Source: Gluconacetobacter asukensis
Lineage (GTDB): Bacteria; Pseudomonadota; Alphaproteobacteria; Acetobacterales; Acetobacteraceae
Direction: 5' to 3'
NCBI RefSeq assembly: GCF_014174375.1
Contig: NZ_JABEQE010000005.1
Coordinates: forward strand, 124,001-188,000
Length of the DNA stretch: 64,000 nt
The notes under the pieces were generated by a model. The model was given only the letters and a program-made list of their open reading frames with translations, ran no database searches and was not told where the DNA came from. The position numbers and the translations under genes are program-made. This document shows, piece after piece, positions 28,884 to 38,093 of this stretch (the first letter of the stretch is position 1; the number at the start of each line of letters is the position of its first letter).

Positions 28884-28903
28884 TATGTTCGTTTTAGAAC
28901 ATA
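28884..28903. promoter_or_regulatory. GlpR-like operator O3
   Basis: This site contains TATGTTC, a GTTTTA centre and GAACATA. The palindrome shares the TATGTTCG start of E. coli GlpR operators and lies 9-28 bp after the glpR stop. A promoter for the glpD operon may lie near it. With O1 and O2 it could support DNA looping. Confidence 0.55.
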
Positions 28904-28911
28904 CCGGACAT

Positions 28912-29691
28912 TTACGCGCCGACACCCGCAATATGCAGGGCAATCTGATGCTGCTCCAGCACCGCACGCACCGATGGCGGCGGCGGCCGATCGGTGAACA
29001 GCGCCTGCACCTCGGACAGATGCCCCACCCGCCCCATCGGCCGCCGCCCGAACTTGGTGTGATCGGCCAGCAGGAACACGGTGCGCGCATTGCGCATGAT
29101 GGCACGCGCCAGATCGATCTCATCGAGGTCGAAATCCAGCAGCGTACCGTCTTCCTCAATGCCGCTGATCCCGATCACCCCGAAATCGGCCCGATACTGG
29201 TCGATCATCGCGGTCGCGGTCGGGCCGGTAATCCCCCCATCATGCGAGCGCACTGTCCCCCCCGCCACCACAACGCGAAAGCTGGATTCCGGCGCAAGGG
29301 TCGAGGCCACATGCAGGTTGTTGGTAATGACCCGCAGCCCCTGATGATGCCGCAAGGCACGCGCAAAAGCTTCGGTCGTCGTGCCGATATTGATGAACAG
29401 CGACGAATGGTCCGGAATTTCCCGGGCCGCGATCTGGCCGATCGCCTCCTTCTCCCGCCGGTTGAGGATCTGCCGCTCGGCATAGGCAATGTTCTCGATC
29501 GACGAGACCAGCCCCGCCCCGCCATGATGCCGGGCCAACTGCCCGATGCTGGCCAGATGGTTCACGTCGCGGCGGATCGTCTGCACCGCCACGCGCAGGC
29601 GCTGCGCCAGTTCCTCGTTCGCCACATAGCCACGCGCGCGCACCAACGACAGGATCTCGCGATAGCGTTCCTCGGTCGGGACCCCCGCCAT
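28912..29691 (-). CDS. glpR: DeoR-family repressor of glycerol metabolism (GlpR)
   Basis: This 259-residue DeoR-family protein has an N-terminal helix-turn-helix (YVANEELAQRLRVAVQTIRR DV region) and a sugar-phosphate-sensing domain (SSLFINIGTTTEAFARALRH, then DFGVIGISGIEEDGTLLDFD). It is encoded directly upstream of glpD on the same strand, with GlpR-type palindromes between them. Glycerol 3-phosphate is the expected inducer. The start is the ATG at 29691, 5 bp after the recQ stop. Confidence 0.9.
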   Translation of the reverse strand: MAGVPTEERYREILSLVRARGYVANEELAQRLRVAVQTIRRDVNHLASIGQLARHHGGAGLVSSIENIAYAERQILNRREKEAIGQIAAREIPDHSSLFINIGTTTEAFARALRHHQGLRVITNNLHVASTLAPESSFRVVVAGGTVRSHDGGITGPTATAMIDQYRADFGVIGISGIEEDGTLLDFDLDEIDLARAIMRNARTVFLLADHTKFGRRPMGRVGHLSEVQALFTDRPPPPSVRAVLEQHQIALHIAGVGA

Positions 29692-29695
29692 GGAA

Positions 29696-31549
29696 TCAGC
29701 CCGCCTCGGCCAGAACCTGCAGCACGGCGTCGCCGTAGCGGTCCAGCTTGGACGCCCCCACCCCCTTGATCCGCCCCAGCTCGTCCAGCGTCGCCGGACG
29801 TTCGATCGCGATGTCATGCAGCACCGCGTCATGGAAGATCACATAGGGCGGAATTTCCTGTTCCCGCGCCTCCCCCAGCCGCCAGGCACGCAGGGCGGCA
29901 AACGGGCCCTCGGCCTCCGGTGGCAGGACAATTGCCGGCCGGGCGGTGCCCGCAGGTTTCGCACCGCGCGTCGTCTTCAGTTCCTCAACCGGATCGTCGC
30001 GCAGCAGCACCTTTTCCTCGCCCCGCAGGATCGGGCGCGCCAGCGGCTCGTTCAGCGCCAGCGCATTGTAATCCCCGGTCACCCGAATGGCCCCGCGCGC
30101 GATCAACTGCCGGATCACCCCGCGCCAGAACTGCTCCGGCCTGTCCTTGCCGATCCCGAACACGCTCAGCCGATCATGGCTGTAGCGCGCCCCCATCTCG
30201 TTCACCTTGCCGCGCAACACCGCCGCCACATGCACGGCGCCGAATTTCTGGCCGATGCGATAAATCGTCGACAACACCTTCTGCGCCTCGACGGTACCGT
30301 CAAACGAAGCGACCGGATTGCGGCAATTGTCGCAATGCCCGCACGGCGTCGCCAGCGTCTCGCCAAAACAGCCCAGCAGCGCCTGCGTGCGGCACCCCGT
30401 GGTCTCGGTCAGGGTGATCATCGCCTCCAGCCGGGCGCTCATGATCCGCTTCTGCGCCTCGGGCGCGGCCGATTGCTCCAGCCAGTGCCGCGCCCGCGCG
30501 ATATCGTCACCGCCATACAGCAGGACGGTCTCCGATTTCTCGCCATCACGGCCGGCGCGGCCAATCTGCTGGTAATAGGCTTCGGGCGACGAGGGCATGT
30601 CCAGATGCACCACCGTCCGCACGTCCGGCCGGTCGATCCCCATCCCGAACGCCACGGTCGCGACAATCACCACCGGCTCGCCGGAGCGGAAACGGGCCAG
30701 GGCCGCGCGCTTCTCGATCGGCGACAATCCGGCATGGAACGGCAGCGCCGGCCAGTCACGTTCGGACAGCGACTTCGCCACCCGCTCGGTCTTGTTGCGA
30801 CTGCCGCAATAGACAATCGCCGCCTCGCCCGCATGCCGCCCCAGCACTTCCAGCACCTGCCGCAGCTCCGACGTCTTCGCCCGCACGGCGATATCAAGGT
30901 TCGGCCGATGGAAGCTGGCGCGCAGGACCAGCGCCTCGGGCATCGCCAACGCGCCCAGGATGTCGGTCTGGGTGCGCGGATCGGCCGTGGCCGTCAGCGC
31001 AATGCGCGGCACACCGGGGAAATGCTCGGGCAGGCTGGCCAGCGCCCGATATTCGGGCCGGAATTCATGCCCCCAGGCCGAAATGCAATGCGCCTCGTCG
31101 ATCGCAATCACCGAGATCGTCAGCCGCGACAGCCGATCCAGCGTGCCGGGCGACAGCAGCCGCTCGGGCGAGACATACAGGATATCCAGCCGGCCGGCCG
31201 CCAGGTCGGCCCGCACCCGCGCCGCATCATCGGGTTCCAGCTCCGAATGCAGCGCCCCGGCATTCACCCCGACCTGCCGCAGCGCCGCCACCTGATCGTC
31301 CATCAGCGCGATCAGCGGCGAAATCACCAGCCCGGTGCCCGGACGCGCCAGGGCCGGCACCTGGTAGCAGATGCTCTTGCCGCCGCCGGTCGGCATCAGC
31401 ACCAGGCAATCACGCCCGGCCATCACCGCATCCACCGCCTGCTCCTGCAGGCCGCGGAAATCCGGGAATCCGAACACGCGCGACAGGATCGCCCGGGGCG
31501 TATCCTCCGCCTCGGTACCCGTCATGCCGGCAAGGGGCGACCCCATCAT
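29696..31549 (-). CDS. recQ: ATP-dependent DNA helicase RecQ
   Basis: RecQ is a 3'-5' helicase in recombination and repair. It has about 617 residues from the ATG at 31549; an ATG at 31525 is also possible. The helicase core shows LMPTGGGKSICYQVPAL (Walker A), AIDEAHCISAWGHEFRP (DEAH box) and QQIGRAGRDG (motif VI). A zinc-binding segment with four Cys (CGHCDNC region), the RQC winged helix and a C-terminal HRDC domain (LDELGRIKGVGASKLDRYGD) complete the usual architecture. Confidence 0.95.
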   Translation of the reverse strand: MMGSPLAGMTGTEAEDTPRAILSRVFGFPDFRGLQEQAVDAVMAGRDCLVLMPTGGGKSICYQVPALARPGTGLVISPLIALMDDQVAALRQVGVNAGALHSELEPDDAARVRADLAAGRLDILYVSPERLLSPGTLDRLSRLTISVIAIDEAHCISAWGHEFRPEYRALASLPEHFPGVPRIALTATADPRTQTDILGALAMPEALVLRASFHRPNLDIAVRAKTSELRQVLEVLGRHAGEAAIVYCGSRNKTERVAKSLSERDWPALPFHAGLSPIEKRAALARFRSGEPVVIVATVAFGMGIDRPDVRTVVHLDMPSSPEAYYQQIGRAGRDGEKSETVLLYGGDDIARARHWLEQSAAPEAQKRIMSARLEAMITLTETTGCRTQALLGCFGETLATPCGHCDNCRNPVASFDGTVEAQKVLSTIYRIGQKFGAVHVAAVLRGKVNEMGARYSHDRLSVFGIGKDRPEQFWRGVIRQLIARGAIRVTGDYNALALNEPLARPILRGEEKVLLRDDPVEELKTTRGAKPAGTARPAIVLPPEAEGPFAALRAWRLGEAREQEIPPYVIFHDAVLHDIAIERPATLDELGRIKGVGASKLDRYGDAVLQVLAEAG

Positions 31550-31568
31550 GCGGTCCGCAACCGGGGCG

Positions 31569-31943
31569 TCAGGGTGCTGCAATCTCAATCTCGACCCGGC
31601 GCGATCCAACAGCGCCGTCCTCGTTCGAGGGCGCACGCGGCCGCTGCCGGATACGGTCGGCCTTCACCCCGTCAGCCACCAATTGACCCGAAACCTTCTT
31701 CACCCGATCAATGGCCAGCAGGGCATCGGCCGACAGGTCACCATGCGCCGAGGCATATCCCTCGACCGTCACGACCGAGAGCGGATACTGCCCGGCCTGC
31801 TCCGCCGCATGCTGCACCACCCACAGGGCCGGTTCTTCCAGCGCCGTGGAATCACGCGTGAAAAACACGACATATTTCCGTGACGGACCGTCGGCGCATC
31901 CCGCCAGCAGGCACAACCCCAGGACCAGAGAGAGGCGACGCAT
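31569..31943 (-). CDS. OmpA-like lipoprotein, small
   Basis: This 124-residue protein has a lipoprotein signal (LVLGLCLLAGC, lipidated Cys at 16) and a compact OmpA-like domain (VVFFTRDSTALEEPALWVVQ, then VTVEGYASAHGDLSADALLA and a C-terminal GSRRVEIEI). Such domains bind peptidoglycan. The usual NxxLSxxRA helix is replaced by DLSADALLAIDRVKKV. It lies 20 bp upstream of recQ. The role is unknown. Confidence 0.75.
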   Translation of the reverse strand: MRRLSLVLGLCLLAGCADGPSRKYVVFFTRDSTALEEPALWVVQHAAEQAGQYPLSVVTVEGYASAHGDLSADALLAIDRVKKVSGQLVADGVKADRIRQRPRAPSNEDGAVGSRRVEIEIAAP

Positions 31944-32061
31944 CGGCAGATCCCCTTGCTTGAACGGCTTACGGATGAATCCGCCGCTAACAATGCGGGA
32001 AAGTCAGCGACATATGGACAGGGGACCTTGGTGCCTCCTCCCCACCCCCACGTCAACCTCA

Positions 32062-32225
32062 GTTTCTGCCCGGAAAGGCGCGCTGGCGGCGATCCGACGC
32101 GCGTTTCCTGCGCTTCGGTGCTCACGGCCATCAAGGCCGCTCCGCTCCGATGCTCGGAAACACACGCCGGGCGCGGCCCGTTCCGGACCGCTCTCGCTCA
32201 CCAGCACACCTTTCCGGGCAGAAAC
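32062..32225 (+). repeat. Palindromic dispersed element, copy B1
   Basis: This is a 164-bp element with 17-bp perfect terminal inverted repeats: GTTTCTGCCCGGAAAGG at 32062-32078 and its complement at 32209-32225. The inner hairpin GCGGCCCG-TTC-CGGACCGC (32173-32191) has one mismatch. The core is homologous to copies A and C. The rest of 31944-32419 holds no recognisable gene. Confidence 0.85.
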
Positions 32226-32389
32226 CCGTGCGCCTTGGAAGACATTTGCATCGGCAATCCGACGCCGTTTTCCGCGCTTCGCGGCGGGCGGCCATCAAGG
32301 CCGCTCCGCTTCGATGCTCGGAAACACACGACGAGCGTGCCGCTGCGCGGCACTCTCGCTCACCAGAACCCCGTTTCCGAGCAGAAACT
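32226..32389 (+). repeat. Palindromic dispersed element, copy B2 (tandem unit)
   Basis: This is a second unit in direct tandem with B1 at a 164-bp period (GCCATCAAGG at 32127 and 32291). It is diverged in its left half. Its right end (GTTTCCGAGCAGAAAC) matches the B1 right arm. Its inner hairpin is GTGCCGC-TGC-GCGGCAC (32337-32353), where both arms differ from the other copies yet still pair perfectly. Confidence 0.8.
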
Positions 32390-32419
32390 CCATACATCTT
32401 TGTTGGAGAAGCCCCCGTT

Positions 32420-34117
32420 TCAAACAGCGGCGGCGACGGCCTTTCCGTCCGACAGGCGCCAGACGCGGTCCAGTTTTTCCACGCCGACCAGTCGATGCGC
32501 GATCAGGATCACCGTGCGGCCGGCCGTCACGTCATAGAGCGTGGTCAGGAATTCGCGCTCGGTCTCGGCATCCAGCCCGGTCGCCGGCTCGTCCAGGATC
32601 AGGATCGGCGCGTCGGAGAGCAGGGTCCGGGCCAGCGCGATCCGCCGCCCCTGGCCACCCGAGAGCGACGCTCCGCCCTCGCCCAGCCATGCATCCAGCC
32701 CCTCGGGCAGCGCGCGGACCACATCGCCCACCTGGGCACGATCCAGCGCCGTCCACAGATCGGCCTCGGTCGCATCAGGCCGGCCCAACAACAGATTGGC
32801 GCGGATCGTATCGGCAAACAGATGCGTGGCCTGAGACAGCCATGCCATCCGCTGGCGCACCGACCCACTTTCCAACGTCGCCAGATCCTCGCCACCCAGC
32901 ATGATCCGCCCCGATGACGGCGACGCAACCTTCAGCAGCAGCGCCGCGAGCGAGGATTTGCCAATCCCCGACGGCCCCAGGATCGCAACTCGCGCTCCCT
33001 GCCGGATCTCCAGATTCAACCCGTCGAATACGGCAGCCCGATCCGCCTGCCAGCGGAACGAGACCTGCTCAAAGCGGATATCGGTGCCCACCGGCGCCGG
33101 CCGCGTACCCACGCTGACCGCCGGCCCGTCACTCTCGCCGACAGCAACCACCCGCGCCGCCGCACGGCTGATCCCACCGGCCAGCGCCCCGGCCCGCGTC
33201 AGGCCACCGGCACTCTCGAACCCCGCGATCACAAGAAACAGCAGCCCTACCCCACGCGCCGCCGGGATCGGCCCCAGCCCGACACCCAGGATCGCAGCCA
33301 GCACCGCCAGCACCGCCGCCTGACCGCACAGATAGGACACCCCGCCCATCACCGCCAGCAACCGCGCCTGCCGCGCCTGCCCCCGCAGCAACGCGGCGTC
33401 GCGCGCCCGCGCGTGCGACAACATGCGTCCTTCAGCCCCAAAGGCACGGATCTCGCGCAGCCCGGTGACCAGATCCAGCACCCCGATCCGCAGATCGGCC
33501 AGACGATGCGTCAGGATCGCGGCCTCGCGCCGCCCCATCAGCGCCGCCGCCAGCGGCAGCACAAAGGCGCCAACCACGAACAGCCCGCCGACAAGCACCG
33601 CCAGCACCGGATCGACAGGCCCAATCGCCAGTACCAGAAACGGCAGGACCAGACACGCCCCAGCCAGCGGAACCATGATCCGCAGATACAGCCCGTCCAG
33701 CGCCTCGACATCCGACACCAGGCGCGACAGCAGGTCGCCCGCGCGGCGGAACCCCAGCCCGGCCGCCGCCCCACCGGCAAGGCGGCGAAAGAACCAGACG
33801 CGGATATCGGCCAGCGCCCGGAACATCGCATCATGCGTGACCAGACGCTCGACATAGCGCAGCACCACGCGCGCCACACCCGATGCACGCAGCACCACCA
33901 GCCCCGCCACAGCGCCGCCGAAGGCCAGCCCGGCCATGCGCGCGCCGGCCCCACGCATCAGCACCAGCCCGGCCAGCAACGCCAGCAGCGACAATACGGC
34001 ACCCGCAGCCAGTCGCGGCGCGCGGCGCTTCCACAACCCCATAATGCACAGCACCGGCACCAGACCATCACGATCCTCGGCCGCCCGGCCGGACAGGGAT
34101 CTGTCAGACATGGACAT
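32420..34117 (-). CDS. cydC: Heterodimeric thiol/heme ABC exporter subunit CydC
   Basis: CydDC exports cysteine and glutathione to the periplasm, and is needed to assemble cytochrome bd and c-type cytochromes. This subunit has 565 residues: six membrane spans (about 25-310) and an ABC domain with Walker A GPSGIGKSSLAALLL, signature LSGGQGRRIALARTLL and Walker B/D-loop LILDEPATGLDAETE. The start at 34117 overlaps cydD by 14 bp; an in-frame ATG 6 nt downstream is possible. No cydAB genes occur in the window. Confidence 0.88.
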   Translation of the reverse strand: MSMSDRSLSGRAAEDRDGLVPVLCIMGLWKRRAPRLAAGAVLSLLALLAGLVLMRGAGARMAGLAFGGAVAGLVVLRASGVARVVLRYVERLVTHDAMFRALADIRVWFFRRLAGGAAAGLGFRRAGDLLSRLVSDVEALDGLYLRIMVPLAGACLVLPFLVLAIGPVDPVLAVLVGGLFVVGAFVLPLAAALMGRREAAILTHRLADLRIGVLDLVTGLREIRAFGAEGRMLSHARARDAALLRGQARQARLLAVMGGVSYLCGQAAVLAVLAAILGVGLGPIPAARGVGLLFLVIAGFESAGGLTRAGALAGGISRAAARVVAVGESDGPAVSVGTRPAPVGTDIRFEQVSFRWQADRAAVFDGLNLEIRQGARVAILGPSGIGKSSLAALLLKVASPSSGRIMLGGEDLATLESGSVRQRMAWLSQATHLFADTIRANLLLGRPDATEADLWTALDRAQVGDVVRALPEGLDAWLGEGGASLSGGQGRRIALARTLLSDAPILILDEPATGLDAETEREFLTTLYDVTAGRTVILIAHRLVGVEKLDRVWRLSDGKAVAAAV

Positions 34118-35858
34118 GCCCCTCCTCGACAGGCGCCATCAGGCCCGCACCAGGCTGCGAACAGCGCATTTTTCCCAGATCGAGGCACGGACCGGCAAAC
34201 GCCCGCACCCCCGCCGCATGGCTGGACAGGATCACCGTCCGCCCCCGCGCCAGAATGCGCAGGCTGGCGAAGATCTCGCTCTCGGTCTCCGGGTCCAGAT
34301 GCGCCGTCGGCTCATCCAGCAGCAGCAGCGGCGCGTCCTTCAGATAGGCCCGCGCAATCGCCACCCGCTGCGCCTGCCCGCCCGACAGGCCGAACCCGCC
34401 TTCACCGATCGGCGTATCCAGCCCCTCGGGCAGATCCGCGGCAAAGCGGTCGACCGCCGCCGCGTGCAGGGCCGCGCGCAATGCATCCTCGTCGGCATCG
34501 GGCCGGGCGAACAGAATATTCTCGCGCAGCGTGCCGGCAAACAGCACCGGTTTCTGCCCGATCCACGATATCAGCCCCGATTGGGTCGCCGGCGCCATGG
34601 TGGCCAGGTCCACCCCGCCAACCAGCACGCGGCCGCTATCCGGTACGATAAAGCCCAGCAGCATCTCGATGATCGTCGATTTGCCGGCGCCGGAGGGCCC
34701 GACCAGCGTCAGGATCTCCCCGGCCGGGACGGTGAAGCTCAACGCTTCGAAGACCGGCCCGCGCGCGGCATCCCACGCAAAGGTGACGTTCTCGAAAGCC
34801 ACCGATACCCCGCCCTCCGAGAGGACAGGCACCGCACCCCGTGCCGTAGCGGCCGATACCGTCCCGTCCGGCAGGTCCCCCATCGCCGACGCGGCACCGG
34901 ACGCATGGGCGCGATCCTGATAGGCCAGGGCCAGCGCGCGCAGGGGGGCGAAGAATTCCGGCACCAGCAGCAGCACGAACAGGCTGCGCGCCACCGCATC
35001 GGCCAGCGCGGCCGATGCGCCGCCATGCCGCAGAACCTGCACCATCCCGCCGTCACGCACCACGATCAGCACCAGCGCCACCACCATCGCGCAATCGATC
35101 GACGCCGAGGACAGAAACGCCACCCGCAGCACCTTCATGGTCCGCCGGCGCAGTTCGTCGGCGGCATCGGCCAGCCGCCCTGCCTCGTCATCGGCCCGGT
35201 TCAGCAGGACGATGGTGGCAATGCCGCGCACCCGGTCGAGGAACCGGGCCTGCAACCGGGTCATGGCCAGAAACTGGTTGCGCGACGCCACGGCGGCACC
35301 GATGCCGAAGACGGCCTGCCCCACCGGCACGGCCAGGCCGCACACGATCATGATCAGCCCCGCGCCCGGCTGCATCAGCGCGGCCAGCGCCGCGATCAGC
35401 CCCGGAACCGCGATCCACAGAACCGAGGCCGGAATCCAACGCGCGAAGAACCCGTCCAGGGCCTCGATCCGGTCGACGGCCAGCGCCGTCAGCTCCGCAC
35501 TGTGCCGACGCCGCAACAGCGCCGGCCCGCCCCGCAGGATGGCCCCCAGTACCTCGTCGCGCAGCCGCGCGCGGGCACCACGCCCGGCCCGGGCCGCCGA
35601 AACGTCACCCAGGGCCAGCAGCAGGGCGCGCAGCAAGGCCAGCCCCGCCAGGGCGGCCAGCAACTGGCCGGCACCGGGCCATGCGGCCGTACCGGGCCCG
35701 ACCAGCCCCCGCGCGAGGATGGATGCCACACACCATGCCTGGCCGACGGCCACCAGCCCTGCCAGCATGCCGCAGCCCATGACGGGCATCGCCTGCCTTC
35801 GTCCCAGGCGCGACTGCGCCCGTGTCCAGGCACGCATCACCATTTTGTCACCGCTCAT
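34104..35858 (-). CDS. cydD: Heterodimeric thiol/heme ABC exporter subunit CydD
   Basis: This is the partner of CydC, an ABC exporter half of 584 residues. The N-terminal membrane domain contains GRGARARLRDEVLGAILRGG, a CydD-like coupling region. The ATPase domain shows Walker A GPSGAGKSTIIEMLLG, signature LSGGQAQRVAIARAYL and LLLLDEPTAHLDPETE. It overlaps cydC by 14 bp, so the two are made together. It ends the co-directional block before the stress-response locus. Confidence 0.88.
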   Translation of the reverse strand: MSGDKMVMRAWTRAQSRLGRRQAMPVMGCGMLAGLVAVGQAWCVASILARGLVGPGTAAWPGAGQLLAALAGLALLRALLLALGDVSAARAGRGARARLRDEVLGAILRGGPALLRRRHSAELTALAVDRIEALDGFFARWIPASVLWIAVPGLIAALAALMQPGAGLIMIVCGLAVPVGQAVFGIGAAVASRNQFLAMTRLQARFLDRVRGIATIVLLNRADDEAGRLADAADELRRRTMKVLRVAFLSSASIDCAMVVALVLIVVRDGGMVQVLRHGGASAALADAVARSLFVLLLVPEFFAPLRALALAYQDRAHASGAASAMGDLPDGTVSAATARGAVPVLSEGGVSVAFENVTFAWDAARGPVFEALSFTVPAGEILTLVGPSGAGKSTIIEMLLGFIVPDSGRVLVGGVDLATMAPATQSGLISWIGQKPVLFAGTLRENILFARPDADEDALRAALHAAAVDRFAADLPEGLDTPIGEGGFGLSGGQAQRVAIARAYLKDAPLLLLDEPTAHLDPETESEIFASLRILARGRTVILSSHAAGVRAFAGPCLDLGKMRCSQPGAGLMAPVEEGHVHV

Positions 35859-35946
35859 GACCGCGACCTATAATCGAAGCGCCCAGCCAGGGACACCCAT
35901 TCCCGATCGTGAATCGCCCCGTCATATGGCCACCCGCCATGCGGAT

Positions 35947-37749
35947 TCAGCGGACGAGATCGCCCGTTTCATCCGCTTTCAGAGGGAACAGAAGGATATA
36001 GCGCGTCCCGTTCTCCTCGATGATCTTCAGGCTTCCACCCAATTGCCGCGCGAAACCGCGGATCAGCTGCATGCCGATCCCGCTTCGCTCCTCGCCCGAC
36101 AGCCGGTATCCACCGGCCAGCCCGATCCCGTCATCGGCAATGTCCAGCCGCGCCTGGCTGGGCTCCACCCGCTCCAGCCTGACGGAAATGGTGCCGCGCC
36201 GCCCGTCGGCAAAGGCATGCTTGATGGCATTGCTGACAATCTCGGTGATGATCAGCGCCAGCGGCACCGCCTGGTCGGGCTCCAGCTCCAGCGTCGCCGC
36301 ATGGACCGAAAGGTCGAGGCGCCCGCTGCCCGCATGCCCCGCCGCCTGCATGATCTGGCTGCACAGCTCGGTGACGAAATGCTCCATGTTCATGCTGAAC
36401 AGCTCGCCTTCGGCGTACAGGTAACGATGCAGGGTCGCCAGCGCCCGCACCCGGTCGCGGGCCTGGGCGAATTCCTCGCGCGCCTCGGTCTGGCGGATGC
36501 GGTTGGCCTGCAGGTTCAGAAGCGAGGCGACGATCTGCAGGTTGTTCTTGACCCTGTGATGCATCTCCTTCAGCAGCAGCTCCTGCCTCACCGCCGCCCG
36601 TGCCAGGCGCCGCTCGTCGCGGGCCAGGCTGCGGGTCGCCTGCGTGAAGGCCCGCGCCAGCTGGCGGATCTCGATCGGCACCACCCAGTTCGAACGCGCA
36701 TTGAACACGCCGTCGCCCGCCTGCCACCGCTCGACCGAATCGGTCAGCCGACGCAAGGGCGCGATCAGCAGCGCATTGGCGCTCTGCGTCACCATGATCA
36801 GGCAGAATCCCAGCAGGCTGACGATGACGAACAGCCAGATCACGAACATGACCAGCGCCTGGGTTTCGGCCGGGTTGCGGCGGGTCATCGTCAGGGCCGC
36901 GACACCGCCTTCGATCGGGCCATACGCGAATGCGGCATCCCCGACGCTCAGGGTCTGCCGGGTATCGCGCTGTACGGACGTCATGCCTCCAAGCCAGCGC
37001 ACGACATCCGGCGGCGGCGGCCCCGGAGAGGCGCAATCGTCGCACAAGGGGGAAAGCGTGCGGTCACGACCGATGATCCACGCATCGATCGCGCCATTCT
37101 TCTGCATGAAATCCAGCCGCGGATCGCCGATCTGCAAATGATGCCGGCTCCAGACCACAGGCATGACAGCGGTCAGGAAGCCGGATCGCACCGTCCCCAA
37201 TGAATCGGCGATCGGCGTGGAAAGCGTGACCCGTATATAGGAATGCCGGACCGTATCTGGCGACGGGATATCCAGTTGCACCACCCGCACATCCCCGCTG
37301 AAGCGCGGCAGGTCCTCATACGGCACCTGGTCGGGCAGAGGCAGCGGCGTGTCGCCATTGACCGCCAGCAGCACGCGCCCCTCATCATCCAGCAACGCCA
37401 GCCGATAGAATTCCCCGGTCAGCGAGCGGGCCATCTGCAGGGTCCGCACAAACCCATTCTCGTCCAGCGACATGCGACTGACGGAAGACAGCAGGGCGCC
37501 GATGTGATCGACATCGTGGCGCACCTCCAGATCGATCCGGCTGATGGCCATGTCCGCCCGAAAGGCCGGCGCCTGAAGCGTATGACGATAGCTGTTCCAT
37601 GCCTGAAAGCCGGCGATAATCGCCATCGGACCGGCCGCGCAGAAGATGATGGCGATCATCCGCGCGCTCACCGTCCCGAACAGCTGCAGAAACCATCCGC
37701 TATAGGGCACGCCCCACCCCGGCTGCCTCCGCTCGCCACCCTTGTCCAT
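35947..37749 (-). CDS. Membrane histidine kinase, HisKA_2/HWE-type (general stress response)
   Basis: This 600-residue sensor kinase has a membrane segment at about 30-52 and another at about 305-325, enclosing a periplasmic sensor region. HAMP-like sequence then leads to the HisKA_2 dimerisation motif MHHRVKNNLQIVASLLNLQA with the phospho-His. A GHKL ATPase domain follows (LIITEIVSNAIKHAFADGRR, then DDGIGLAGGYRLSGEERSGI). Its ATG directly abuts the nepR stop. Kinases of this class feed PhyR in Alphaproteobacteria, so a PhyK-like role is inferred. Confidence 0.88.
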   Translation of the reverse strand: MDKGGERRQPGWGVPYSGWFLQLFGTVSARMIAIIFCAAGPMAIIAGFQAWNSYRHTLQAPAFRADMAISRIDLEVRHDVDHIGALLSSVSRMSLDENGFVRTLQMARSLTGEFYRLALLDDEGRVLLAVNGDTPLPLPDQVPYEDLPRFSGDVRVVQLDIPSPDTVRHSYIRVTLSTPIADSLGTVRSGFLTAVMPVVWSRHHLQIGDPRLDFMQKNGAIDAWIIGRDRTLSPLCDDCASPGPPPPDVVRWLGGMTSVQRDTRQTLSVGDAAFAYGPIEGGVAALTMTRRNPAETQALVMFVIWLFVIVSLLGFCLIMVTQSANALLIAPLRRLTDSVERWQAGDGVFNARSNWVVPIEIRQLARAFTQATRSLARDERRLARAAVRQELLLKEMHHRVKNNLQIVASLLNLQANRIRQTEAREEFAQARDRVRALATLHRYLYAEGELFSMNMEHFVTELCSQIMQAAGHAGSGRLDLSVHAATLELEPDQAVPLALIITEIVSNAIKHAFADGRRGTISVRLERVEPSQARLDIADDGIGLAGGYRLSGEERSGIGMQLIRGFARQLGGSLKIIEENGTRYILLFPLKADETGDLVR

Positions 37750-37935
37750 CTAGCCCCTGGTCTTGCGGTCTTCCTCGATCAGGCGCAACAGCTCCTCGGG
37801 AAGAGGCTCGGAAGCGACTTCATCGAAAAGCTCATGCAGCCCGCGCTTGAGCCATAGCTCGAACGGATCGTCTCGCTGGGTGGTCTTGCTGGCTTTCAAC
37901 GGCCGCGTCGGACGGGAATCCTTGCGGGACGTCAT
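37750..37935 (-). CDS. nepR: Anti-sigma factor NepR
   Basis: NepR holds EcfG inactive until phosphorylated PhyR captures it. It is 61 residues, the typical size. The core DDPFELWLKRGLHELFDEVA followed by EPLPEELLRLIEED matches the two short helices that contact EcfG or PhyR. The start is the ATG at 37935. The stop TAG directly precedes the kinase ATG with no gap, and ecfG lies 158 bp upstream on the same strand. Confidence 0.9.
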   Translation of the reverse strand: MTSRKDSRPTRPLKASKTTQRDDPFELWLKRGLHELFDEVASEPLPEELLRLIEEDRKTRG

Positions 37936-38093
37936 CGGTGATCCCTGAGATCCACTAATACCCCGCCAACCCTCTGAAACCTGCATCCCGATCGTGTCGA
38001 TGTCGGCGGACAGTAAAACAGCCTGCGACCTACCGTCCAGCCGTCCGACTCAGGATTTAACCGCCAGGCAAGCGAAGGGTTGCGGGGCGTGGA

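Noticed and set aside
32420-35858. Generic multidrug ABC exporter pair
   Set aside because: The two half-transporters overlap and show CydD/CydC-like organisation and motifs, so CydDC is preferred despite the absence of cydAB nearby.
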